Made by a program: the position numbers and the translations under genes. A stretch of DNA of 64,000 nucleotides from Phycisphaerales bacterium. GTDB lineage: Bacteria > Planctomycetota > Phycisphaerae > UBA1845 > UTPLA1. Every line of letters starts with the position of its first letter. Position 1 is the stretch's first letter. The DNA is taken from assembly GCA_020639075.1 (NCBI GenBank), contig JACKHI010000002.1, positions 372,001-436,000 on the forward strand, read 5' to 3'. Under the pieces are notes generated by a model. The model saw nothing but the letters and a program-made list of their open reading frames with translations. It was not told the DNA's origin and made no database searches. This document shows positions 38,135-44,270 of this stretch, piece by piece.

Positions 38135-39268
38135 TCACGAAGTCGCTATCGACGGCTCGCCCATGCGCCGCAGCCAGCGGAAATGGGACGATATGCCGCC
38201 GAAGAGTGATCGATTGCACAGGTACCGTAGCCCAAAGTCGCGACACGTGTCTTCGACAATCTTCGACAAGGCCGGGTAGTGAATGTGGCAAATCTGCGGG
38301 AAGAGGTGATGTTCCACCTGGCAATTCAGGCCGCCGACGAGCCATGCCAGCACACGATTGCGCGGGGCGAAATCGACTGTCGTTTCCACCTGATGCACGG
38401 CCCAGCAGTTGTCGATTCGATGCGTCTGCGGCGCGGGCATCGGGAATTCCGCCTCTTCGACGCAGTGCGCCAACTGAAACACGACGCTCAGCGCAACGCC
38501 CTCGACGAAGCTGGCGACGCCGTAGGTTGCAAGAACGAGCCACCAGGGCAGGAAGAACATCGGCACGACGAAGGCCAGGGAGAAGAAGACGGCCTTGCCG
38601 CCGATGAAGATCGCCAGATCCAGCCCGCGGGGTCGATGCAGTTTCGTGGAACCGATGCGGCCGATCGCGAGGACGTGGAAGTCGTCGTACAGGTGCCACT
38701 TGACGGGCAGGAATCCGTAGAGAAACCAAAGATACAAATGCTGCAATCGATGCATCTTCATACGCGGCTGATGCGGCGAGAGTCGGCCGAACGGTCCGAC
38801 GTCGATGTCGTCGTCATGCCCCGTGATGTTCGTGTAGCTGTGATGGATGGAATTGTGCTTCCGCGCCCAGACGTATGAACTCGCACCGAGCATGTCCAAT
38901 GTCAGGGCCGCACACTTGTTGATCCAGCGATTCGTTGAATAGGATCGATGGCCGCCGTCGTGCTGAACGTTGAAGCCGACGAGCGCCATCGCGAAGCCGA
39001 GGACGACGGCCGCGGCAAGCGTCGGCCACACTGCGCCGCCGAGCATCAGGATACCGATGTAAGAGGCCGCGAGGATTGCGAGGACAACGATCGACTTAAG
39101 ATACATCTGCCAGCAGTCACGCTGCTTGCGACCCGACTCCTGGAAATAGGCTTCGACCTTTTCTCGAAGTGTTCGATGAAAAACCGAGCCGCGTTCGAAC
39201 TTGATCGGCGCGATGACGGCGCCTTGCGTCCCTTCGGAGGGCACTTCCGTCCCAATTGCTGTTGTCAT
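38135..39268 (-). CDS. Membrane fatty acid desaturase (acyl-lipid, front-end type)
   Basis: 377 residues from the ATG at 39268; upstream in-frame Met codons exist but the added residues look non-coding. The three His boxes of the di-iron active site are HDGGH (103-107), HNSIHH (138-143) and QVEHH near 325. Gln in the third box is typical of delta-5/delta-6 front-end desaturases. Hydrophobic segments lie at about 57-100 and 225-270. There is no fused cytochrome b5. It would introduce a cis double bond into membrane acyl chains. Confidence 0.92.
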   Translation of the reverse strand: MTTAIGTEVPSEGTQGAVIAPIKFERGSVFHRTLREKVEAYFQESGRKQRDCWQMYLKSIVVLAILAASYIGILMLGGAVWPTLAAAVVLGFAMALVGFNVQHDGGHRSYSTNRWINKCAALTLDMLGASSYVWARKHNSIHHSYTNITGHDDDIDVGPFGRLSPHQPRMKMHRLQHLYLWFLYGFLPVKWHLYDDFHVLAIGRIGSTKLHRPRGLDLAIFIGGKAVFFSLAFVVPMFFLPWWLVLATYGVASFVEGVALSVVFQLAHCVEEAEFPMPAPQTHRIDNCWAVHQVETTVDFAPRNRVLAWLVGGLNCQVEHHLFPQICHIHYPALSKIVEDTCRDFGLRYLCNRSLFGGISSHFRWLRRMGEPSIATS

Positions 39269-39422
39269 TTCGTGCTTGAACCATCCTGTGGTTGTTTGGC
39301 GGGTCCCGGGCGAGACCGCAAACGCCATGGGGGAGAATAACCGACAATCGCAGATTGCACGAGCCATGCAGGCCACGAGCAAATTGTCGGTTTTCCGCCT
39401 CGGCAAGGTGTGAGGGCGAATC

Positions 39423-40451
39423 CTAAGTTACGCCGGAGCTGAACGTTATGAGCGTTGAGTCGGCGGTGTGACGCTCCGCGCGAATCCGAGTGTTGAGGAA
39501 TCGGCGGATTAACTCGATATGTGTCTCCGAATGTCGTGATAGTCCCGTCGATGCAAACGCGCCATTGCCGGCAAGGGCCATCGGGAGCATCAACTGATCC
39601 GTCAGGTATTCACCGACAGGGGCCGTGTGCTTCTGGTATCGCTGACACGCCTGAACCGCGTGAGTCGCGACGGCCTCCGCCGAGCGTTTCACTTCGCCGA
39701 AACCCGTGAATACCTCTGTCACGTGCTCGTATTCTAGAGTGAGCGTCACAATATTTCCGGGGCCGCGGCTGTCGCTGACGACGTCGATCGCCAGTTCGGT
39801 CGGCTCCCAGCCCAAACGCCTGGCGATGACGCCGATCTCTCGATCGCCGATCGATGGCGACAGGTTGGCGATGGCGGCGCGAGCGTGGCGTCGCCTGAGT
39901 TCGCCGCGTTCGAGTAATTCGAACCCTTGCAGCATCGGCGCCGGTTCGATCTCGATGACAATTCGGCCGCCGCCTGCGGGGAAGAATCCGGGCCGTTCGA
40001 GCGTTGCGCGGACACTCGGTCCCATCCGATTCACGAGCGGCAGGTATGCCCGCTCAAGGAAGTCGAACGGTGGGGCGAACGGGTTGTGTGTGCCGCCGTC
40101 GAGCGTGATCCGGCTCGGTCGATCGGCACAAAGCAGCGGCAACATTATGGTCTGAAGGACGAGCGTCGTGCTGCCGGCTGTACCGATGCCGAATGTGTAG
40201 TCGCCGCCCGCCACCTGTCCCGGTTCGAACGTGACTTGTGTTGATCCGATGGCGTCGCCCGAAACGCGGGCATTGCAGATCTTCGTCGCCGCCTGAACGG
40301 CCGTCAGGTGTTGGCGCATCAGGCCGGGTTTGCTGCGGCCGGCTCGAATTTTCTCAATTCTTACGGGTGAGCCGGTCACCATCGCGAGCGCGATCGAGGA
40401 GCGCAATATTTGCCCGCCGCCTTCTCCGAATGAACCGTCGATCTGAATCAT
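39423..40451 (-). CDS. rtcA: RNA 3'-terminal phosphate cyclase (RtcA)
   Basis: 342 residues, the usual length. Converts RNA 3'-phosphate to a 2',3'-cyclic phosphate through covalent enzyme-AMP, providing the end used by RtcB-type ligases. Visible motifs: N-terminal GSFGEGGGQILRSSIALA, RPGLMRQHL-type basic loop (SKPGLMRQHL), DGGTHNPFAPPFDFLE, 'GPSVRATLERPGFFPAGGG', and the C-terminal RHSETHIELIRRFL, where His307 corresponds to the AMP-accepting His309 of the E. coli enzyme. It lies downstream of the Ro60/Y-RNA array on the same strand but separated by a small opposite-strand gene, so it either has its own promoter or is reached by long read-through. No rtcB is in the window. Confidence 0.95.
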   Translation of the reverse strand: MIQIDGSFGEGGGQILRSSIALAMVTGSPVRIEKIRAGRSKPGLMRQHLTAVQAATKICNARVSGDAIGSTQVTFEPGQVAGGDYTFGIGTAGSTTLVLQTIMLPLLCADRPSRITLDGGTHNPFAPPFDFLERAYLPLVNRMGPSVRATLERPGFFPAGGGRIVIEIEPAPMLQGFELLERGELRRRHARAAIANLSPSIGDREIGVIARRLGWEPTELAIDVVSDSRGPGNIVTLTLEYEHVTEVFTGFGEVKRSAEAVATHAVQACQRYQKHTAPVGEYLTDQLMLPMALAGNGAFASTGLSRHSETHIELIRRFLNTRIRAERHTADSTLITFSSGVT

Positions 40452-40774
40452 CTTGCTATGCGCTACTCTCTATTTGCCCAGACGCGATGGGAGAAGAACG
40501 TAACGGCCGTCGCCCGCGTCGGCAATTTCCGCCGATCCCGCAGGTGGTTTGCGACGATCCGGCGCGTCGTCGGATCTGTCGAATCGTCAGGATTTGTCAG
40601 TCATTAGTTTTTGCTTACACGGAAGTTACAATATTTCAAACTTTATGAGCTATGATTACGTATGAAGTTGATGGTTAATCAATCGGGACATCGCGCCCGA
40701 TGCCATGGGCTTCTGACAAACACCCGGCAACAGGAGGCCGAGTTCAGTCGTTAGCCGTTTGACAGGAGGTCAAC
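40452..40774. other. Intergenic region between rtcA and the FlgM-like small gene
   Basis: 323 bp, divergent. The section 40600-40690 is AT-rich and is the best candidate for the promoter of the plus-strand gene (e.g. TTACAAT near 40627 and TATGAT near 40651). No sigma-54 -24/-12 element was found facing rtcA. Confidence 0.35.
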
Positions 40775-40984
40775 ATGAACGACACACTCCGACATCCCCG
40801 AATCCCTCGCAAAACGAAACTCGCATCGCGCAAGGGCACGGACAGCGCGCGTCGAGACTTCATCGATATCCTCCGCGATGAGATCGCAAAAGGCGAATAC
40901 CTGACAGCCGAGCGCATCTCGCGCACCGTCGATGTGCTAGCGCCGATCGTGGCACAGGAGATGACGGCGAAGGGGGCTGCGTAG
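40775..40984 (+). CDS. Small FlgM-like protein
   Basis: 69 residues with a very strong ribosome binding site (ACAGGAGGTCAAC before ATG). After a basic N-terminus, the segment DFIDILRDEIAKGEYLTAERISRTVDVL looks like the C-terminal helix pair of the anti-sigma-28 factor FlgM (a G-x-Y/F-x-T/V-x-x-E-x-I pattern). No flagellar gene is close. It sits on the opposite strand between the RNA array and rtcA, which interrupts the island; whether it regulates anything there is unknown. Confidence 0.5.
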   Translation: MNDTLRHPRIPRKTKLASRKGTDSARRDFIDILRDEIAKGEYLTAERISRTVDVLAPIVAQEMTAKGAA

Positions 40985-41059
40985 CTGCGGCCTACTGCGT
41001 TCGTCGGCGCCGCGTCGTCAACTGTATGCTGCAGCCATGATGCAACATGCGGTGACATG

Positions 41060-41166
41060 CCGATTTGCTGCATCTAGCAGCGGGTTCAAGTCTCCTTGCG
41101 ATTGCTGCCCCGGGACTCGCACCCTGGGGGTCGGCAGGTCCAATCTGGTTCCTCTCGCTTTCGCGT
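41060..41166 (-). ncRNA. Decayed Y-RNA copy (Y0)
   Basis: The 5' strand aligns over 20 bases with the Ro-stem motif of the other copies (here CGAAAGCGAGAGGAACCAGA; compare CGAATGCCGAAGGAACTACA in Y2), and a T-arm like that of Y4 follows (CAGGGTGCGAGTCCC). However, no partner for the inner helix or the CTTG side of the outer stem is found downstream. The upstream flank also matches that of Y1. It is therefore best read as a broken or diverged member at the far end of the array. Confidence 0.45.
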
Positions 41167-41244
41167 TGTCGTTCTTCTCGGATCACAATCGACATTTGGA
41201 TCATCCAAGCCGTAGTTGTCGTCTGGCACTCGCTTCGTTCGCAA

Positions 41245-41264
41245 CCGCCGCATGACTGCGGCGG
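41245..41264. repeat. GTCA-loop hairpin repeat, copy 1
   Basis: On the minus strand CCGCCGCAGTCATGCGGCGG, a perfect 8-bp stem with a GTCA loop. It lies 12 bases beyond the 3' end of Y1 and the same sequence follows Y2 and Y3. There is no T tract, so it is more likely a processing or protective hairpin than a classical terminator. Confidence 0.8.
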
Positions 41265-41276
41265 CTCGGAAGAGAT

Positions 41277-41419
41277 TCGCGGCGACAAGGGTTTCGTGAA
41301 ACATTTGCGTATCCTGCCATTTAGACGACGGCGCCGGGACTCACGTCGACGGCGGCCGGCGGGATTCGAACCCGCATCTCGGGATTTCAACCTTGTAGTT
41401 TCACGGGCATTCGCCGCGA
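41277..41419 (-). ncRNA. Y RNA-like gene Y1 with permuted tRNA module (Asp/Glu-like)
   Basis: A 143-nt unit. The ends pair (TCGCGGCGA with TCGCCGCGA), followed by the conserved AATGC on the 5' side and CTTG on the 3' side, and an inner helix CGTGAAAC/GTTTCACG ending in the conserved CTACA. The apical part has a perfect T-arm (GCGGGTTCGAATCCCGC), an acceptor-like stem CGGCCGCC/GGCGCCG with one bulged C, a 15-nt loop containing GTCGAC, and a D-arm-like GTCTAAATGGCAGGAT resembling Asp/Glu tRNAs. The order T-arm, acceptor, D-arm is circularly permuted. The likely partner is the Ro60 protein encoded at 45015-46601. Confidence 0.85.
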
Positions 41420-41493
41420 TTTCTCGTCGGATCAGAAACGACATCTCTATTATCGAAGCCGTTACAGTCGTCAGGCGTTCGGTTCGTTCGCAA

Positions 41494-41513
41494 CCGCCGC
41501 ATGACTGCGGCGG
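41494..41513. repeat. GTCA-loop hairpin repeat, copy 2
   Basis: Identical over 20 bases to copies 1 and 3 and located 14 bases beyond the 3' end of Y2. The flanking GTTGCGAACGAA is shared with copy 1. Confidence 0.8.
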
Positions 41514-41527
41514 CACGGAATAGGACT

Positions 41528-41650
41528 GCGGCGACAAGTTTCTGAAGAAACGTCTTTTGTTCCGATGCTCTATCCTGAGCTACCGCTTGCGCGGCCCGGG
41601 ATTTTCACCCGGGGACCTTCGGGGTATGTAGTTCCTTCGGCATTCGCCGC
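41528..41650 (-). ncRNA. Y RNA-like gene Y2, GCAA-capped tRNA module
   Basis: A 123-nt unit. Outer helix GCGGCGA/TCGCCGC; AATGC and CTTG flank the internal loop; inner helix GAAGGAAC/GTTTCTTC (one G-U pair) ends in CTACA. The 5' strand ATGCCGAAGG resembles the CCGAAGG of vertebrate Y RNAs. The module has a T-arm-like hairpin (CCGGG TGAAAAT CCCGG), an acceptor-like stem CCGC-GCAA-GCGG closed by a GNRA tetraloop, then TA and a D-arm (GCTC AGGATA GAGC). It matches the published picture of tRNA-mimicking bacterial Y RNAs (YrlA). Confidence 0.88.
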
Positions 41651-41718
41651 GTCAATTTCGAATCATCACTATCAACTCCATCATCATCGTGAGCATCGGG
41701 CGCTTGTTTCGTCCGCAC

Positions 41719-41738
41719 CCGCCGCATGACTGCGGCGG
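41719..41738. repeat. GTCA-loop hairpin repeat, copy 3
   Basis: Same 20-base palindrome as copies 1 and 2, 14 bases beyond the 3' end of Y3. Confidence 0.8.
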
Positions 41739-41752
41739 CACGGATCAGGATC

Positions 41753-41873
41753 GCGGCGACAAGATTCTGAAGAGACGTCTGTTGCTCTGTCCTGAGCTAA
41801 TCGCTTGCACGATCCCGGGACTTGCACCCGGGGACACACAGTTTTTCGGTGTAGTCCCTCCGGCATTCGCCGC
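41753..41873 (-). ncRNA. Y RNA-like gene Y3, GCAA-capped tRNA module
   Basis: A 121-nt unit. Outer helix GCGGCGA/TCGCCGC; inner helix GGAGGGAC/GTCTCTTC, changed at several positions relative to Y2 yet still pairing (covariation); conserved AATGC, CTACA and CTTG. The T-arm-like hairpin is CCGGG TGCAAGT CCCGG, the acceptor-like stem ATCGT-GCAA-GCGAT, and the D-arm GCTC AGGACA GAGC. Only 27 bases separate it from Y4. Confidence 0.88.
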
Positions 41874-41900
41874 AATTCACTGATTCCAGCTTTTCAAATC

Positions 41901-42030
41901 GGCACGCGTGACAAGGTTCGGAGGGACGTTTCCACTGCTCTGCTGTTGAGCTAATCGCTTGCGCGATCCCGGGACTCGCACCCGGGAACCTATGGCTTCC
42001 ATGTAGTCGCTCCGGCATTCACTGCGTGCC
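41901..42030 (-). ncRNA. Y RNA-like gene Y4, GCAA-capped tRNA module
   Basis: A 130-nt unit. Outer helix GGCACGC/GCGTGCC plus GTGA/TCAC, unrelated in sequence to Y1-Y3 but equally well paired. Inner helix GGAGCGAC/GTCCCTCC with one C-C mismatch. T-arm-like CCGGG TGCGAGT CCCGG, acceptor-like ATCGC-GCAA-GCGAT, D-arm GCTC AACAGCA GAGC. Its 5' end overlaps the last 12 bases of the upstream protein gene (stop at 42019), so it must be processed from or overlap that mRNA. Confidence 0.88.
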
Positions 42031-42723
42031 GAATTCTTGATTTTCTGTCTGGCGAGAGACAATGCTCCTCACAAAATCGTCCAAGTGGGCCTCGATGAAC
42101 CTGGGCCCGAGCCGACTACGGATGGCGGCCTTTCCCCGGTCCGCATTCAACCAATCGACGTCGCACTTTCGGAAGCGCGCCAAGATCTTCGGGTCGCATC
42201 GCTCGGAATCTCCTCGCAATGGATGCAGATCCAGTCCCATCAACGGCTTGAGCTGGCGCACCTCGCAGCCCTGCAGCATGGCAAGACGTCGTTCGTAGCG
42301 ACGCGGCACTTTTGCATTTGGGAACGCCTGCATCGCTCGTTTCAGGACCTTTGCCTGCTCCCCAGCCCCGAGTTCTTTCAACCCTTCGACAGCCTTGAAG
42401 ACAAACCAACAATTGTCTCCACGGAAGTACCGAAGGAACCCGCCAGCCTCGATATCGTCCAGCATCTGAACGATCGGCACCATCACCTGCAATCCACGCG
42501 ACAACTGGTAAAGTCGCATCTCCGTTGATTGAATGAGCCGCTCCATGATGTTCGTTTCCTGCTGCCAGATGTGCGCGATCGCGCCAGCGACCACGGCGGC
42601 ACACTTGTCCTTGGCGCTGTTGTAGGCGCTTCGCTCGATTCGCAGGTCAAGCGCTTCCGACTTGGTTTTCGGGAGCTTGTAGTGCCATATTCCGTCTTCA
42701 CAGACTCGAATGACTTGCTTCAT
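42019..42723 (-). CDS. DUF4375/DMP19-like protein embedded in the Y-RNA array
   Basis: 234 residues. The central segment DDIEAGGFLRYF...AVEGLKELGAGEQAKVLKRAM resembles the E-x-GGF-x-x-F ... IGA-x-x-A pattern of the DMP19/DUF4375 family (a tentative assignment; members are mostly uncharacterised, one is a DNA-mimic protein). No catalytic motif or membrane helix is visible. The start codon overlaps the stop of the preceding gene (ATGA), suggesting translational coupling, and its end overlaps the 5' strand of Y4. Its position between Y5 and Y4 suggests a role in RNA repair, Ro60 function or control (inference). Confidence 0.75.
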   Translation of the reverse strand: MKQVIRVCEDGIWHYKLPKTKSEALDLRIERSAYNSAKDKCAAVVAGAIAHIWQQETNIMERLIQSTEMRLYQLSRGLQVMVPIVQMLDDIEAGGFLRYFRGDNCWFVFKAVEGLKELGAGEQAKVLKRAMQAFPNAKVPRRYERRLAMLQGCEVRQLKPLMGLDLHPLRGDSERCDPKILARFRKCDVDWLNADRGKAAIRSRLGPRFIEAHLDDFVRSIVSRQTENQEFGTQ

Positions 42724-43247
42724 GGTCGCACTTCCGCATCCGTCACCTGACGCCGAACCACTTCAAACGCCAGCCAGACAATCTCCTCCGTCAATTCTGT
42801 TCGCAGCTCCTGCGGCATCGATTTCCAGACTCCGTGAACCACGGATCCTCTGGACTTTCCGTGCGCCCTTCGATTCAATTCCCACACGTAGGCAACGACG
42901 CGCGTCTCGTCTCGAATGTCGCGGCGTCTCGCGAGTTTGGAGGCGTTGATGGCATCGATACGAATGCCTTCGAAGGCGAGCCAATGGCGGATCGCGTAAG
43001 AAACAGTATTCTGCTCTCTAGCTCGCGATTGTCGAAAGGGCGATCCACCGACCCTTAAACGCGCAAAGTCAATCCTGTCATTGGACACCAGGTATTCCGC
43101 ATGAAACGATGTCCGGAAAAACGACGCAACGAGGTTGCCGAACAATCCTTCGCACTCCAGTTCCGGCAGAAGCCGCTCGGGAAACTCATTTCGATGCTCC
43201 CGAATCATCCTCATCGCGGATGGGCCCACACCGAGCGTTTCGATCAT
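42720..43247 (-). CDS. Unknown protein in the Y-RNA array, 5' part interrupted by an in-frame TGA
   Basis: 175 residues from the first internal Met. The same frame continues upstream through LGRENPFWLTPE to a TGA at 43284-43286 and beyond it to an ATG at 43355 with a GAGGTG ribosome binding site, so the ancestral product was probably about 210 residues. No family is recognised. The visible part is alpha-helical, rich in Arg/Glu, with conserved-looking 'AEYLVSNDRIDFARLRVGG' and 'IVWLAFEVVRRQV'. It is translationally coupled to the DMP19-like gene. It may be a decaying gene, a reinitiated protein or a read-through case. Confidence 0.65.
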   Translation of the reverse strand: MIETLGVGPSAMRMIREHRNEFPERLLPELECEGLFGNLVASFFRTSFHAEYLVSNDRIDFARLRVGGSPFRQSRAREQNTVSYAIRHWLAFEGIRIDAINASKLARRRDIRDETRVVAYVWELNRRAHGKSRGSVVHGVWKSMPQELRTELTEEIVWLAFEVVRRQVTDAEVRP

Positions 43248-43283
43248 TTCCGGCGTCAGCCAGAACGGATTCTCTCGCCCCAG

Positions 43284-43355
43284 TCAGTCCAGGTGGAGCA
43301 ACAATTCGTAGGCACCGCGCTGGAGTCTCAGCAATGTCGCAACGTCGATTCGCAT
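43284..43355 (-). other. In-frame upstream segment (23 codons + TGA) of the preceding gene
   Basis: Encodes MRIDVATLLRLQRGAYELLL plus HLD, then TGA, in the same frame as the 42720-43247 gene. The residues look like a normal amphipathic protein start, and the ATG has a plausible ribosome binding site, arguing that this is the original N-terminus cut off by a nonsense codon. Confidence 0.6.
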
Positions 43356-43406
43356 CAAACAAACATCACCTCACTGCGATCCTTAATCAGTAGCCAGCAA
43401 TAGAAT

Positions 43407-43561
43407 CCCGCAATCGACAAAGTCTTGGCGAAACAAACCTCGCGCGGTCGTCAAGCGACCTGCACCAGTCGGCGCCGTACCTGCGCTCAATCCGGTACCG
43501 GCAGGCTATTGCCTGCGTCTGGACGCGAGTCCCCTGTAGTTCCGCCTGCATTCGTTGCGGG
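43407..43561 (-). ncRNA. Y RNA-like gene Y5 with a divergent apical module
   Basis: A 155-nt unit. Outer helix CCCGCAACGA/TCGATTGCGGG (10 bp with one bulge), conserved AATGC and TTTG sides, inner helix GGCGGAAC/GTTTCGCC, then CTACA. The Ro-stem is thus intact. The apical part lacks a TTCGAAT loop; instead it shows hairpins GCAGGC-AATA-GCCTGC, a CCGGTACCGG palindrome and GGTCG-CTTGA-CGACC. It could be an eroded tRNA module or a different effector-binding module. Confidence 0.8.
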
Positions 43562-43585
43562 CGAGCGCACTTTTCCAAAATAGTT

Positions 43586-43737
43586 CCGCGTGCAACAAGT
43601 GTTCGTGAAACGGTTCCTGCTCTATCCAGCTGAGCTACAGGCCCGTTCTGCCTTCTCCATGGAATGGACCTGGCGGGATTCGAACCCGCGACCTGGGCGA
43701 TTAAAGCGCATGTAGTTCCACAGGCATTTGCACGCGG
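43586..43737 (-). ncRNA. Y RNA-like gene Y6 with a nearly complete circularly permuted tRNA-Arg-like module
   Basis: A 152-nt unit. The ends form a perfect 10-bp helix (CCGCGTGCAA/TTGCACGCGG). AATGC, CTACA and CTTG are conserved; inner helix TGTGGAAC/GTTTCACG. The module has a canonical T-arm (43673-43689), a full 7-bp acceptor stem made of CAGGTCC (43666-43672) and GGGCCTG (43638-43644) joined by a 21-nt linker, then TA and a canonical D-arm (43619-43635). The acceptor and D-arm resemble the tRNA-Arg at 44592-44665. Its 5' end is 3 bases from the end of tRNA-Leu(GAG). Confidence 0.92.
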
Positions 43738-43740
43738 CAT

Positions 43741-43826
43741 TGCGGTCGGCGGGAGTCGAACCCACACGGGCGTCGTGCCCACCGGCATCTCGAGCCGGCG
43801 CGTCTGCCGGATTCCGCCACGACCGC
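43741..43826 (-). tRNA. tRNA-Leu(GAG) with atypical C33
   Basis: 86 nt. Acceptor GCGGTCG/CGACCGC, D-arm of Leu type, long variable arm (GGGC...GCCC), T-loop TTCGACT, discriminator A. The anticodon stem CCGGC/GCCGG leaves the loop TCGAGAT, so position 33 is C instead of the nearly universal U. CCA is not encoded. Only three bases separate it from Y6. Confidence 0.88.
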
Positions 43827-43850
43827 TTTCGCTATTCAGTTGTCAATCGA

Positions 43851-43934
43851 TGCGGCCGGAGGGACTCGAACCCACACGGGCTTTCGCCCCCGCGCTTCTG
43901 AGGCGCGTTCGTCTGCCATTTCCGACACAGCCGC
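43851..43934 (-). tRNA. tRNA-Leu(CAG)
   Basis: 84 nt. Acceptor GCGGCTG/CGGCCGC, anticodon stem CGCGC/GCGCG with loop CTCAGAA (anticodon CAG, normal U33), long variable arm, T-loop TTCGAGT, discriminator A. CCA is not encoded. The T-stem has one T-T mismatch. Confidence 0.92.
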
Positions 43935-44013
43935 GTCTGCGTTCAGAGCTGCCCCGCAATCAGCGCCACTTCGCATTCAGTTCCGCTGTGTCCTCACGGC
44001 GGAGTGACTGAAT

Positions 44014-44040
44014 GCCACGCTGAGGACAGCGAGGCTCTGA
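44014..44040. repeat. 27-nt hairpin repeat, copy 1
   Basis: On the minus strand the core CGCTG-TCCT-CAGCG extends to an 8-bp stem with one T-T mismatch. It lies 36 bases after tRNA-Gln. Identical over 27 bases to the copy at 44475. Confidence 0.75.
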
Positions 44041-44076
44041 TACCGTCCGCAATTCAAGTATTGCGTCGCCGTGCTA

Positions 44077-44148
44077 CAGCGGGATCAGGATTCGAACCTG
44101 AACAACTCGGCATCAAAGACCGATGCGCTACCATTACGCCATCCCGCT
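44077..44148 (-). tRNA. tRNA-Gln(UUG)
   Basis: 72 nt. Acceptor AGCGGGA/TCCCGCT, D-arm GCGTAATGGTAGCGC, anticodon loop CTTTGAT (anticodon TTG, U33 present, T38), T-loop TTCGAAT, discriminator G as in bacterial tRNA-Gln. CCA is not encoded. It shares most of its acceptor and D-arm with the next gene, pointing to a local duplication. Confidence 0.9.
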
Positions 44149-44182
44149 CCAGGCTTCGTCGCTTCGATCGAAACGCGTGTCA

Positions 44183-44253
44183 CAGCGGAACCAGGATTCG
44201 AACCCGGACTCTCGGTGTTGGAAGCCGATGTGCTGCCATTACACTATCCCGCT
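44183..44253 (-). tRNA. tRNA-Trp(CCA)-like
   Basis: 71 nt. Acceptor AGCGGGA/TTCCGCT. The 17-base anticodon arm TCGGC TTCCAAC ACCGA puts CCA in positions 34-36, with a C-A mismatch at 31-39 and C38. A1-U72, G5-C68, A9 and G73 agree with bacterial Trp identity. It closely resembles tRNA-Gln next to it, so it may be an anticodon-switched duplicate. A one-base shift would read UCC (Gly), but the stem then fails. Confidence 0.8.
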
Positions 44254-44270
44254 CTCGCATTTCGTTTTCA

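Noticed and set aside
41245..41738. CRISPR-like array
   Set aside because: The repeated palindromes are over 200 bases apart, with structured RNA genes rather than unique spacers between them, and no cas gene is present.
43586..43737. tRNA gene interrupted by a group I intron or a trans-split tRNA
   Set aside because: The 3' half comes before the 5' half, the anticodon arm is replaced by a paired stem shared with six other units, and no intron core is visible.
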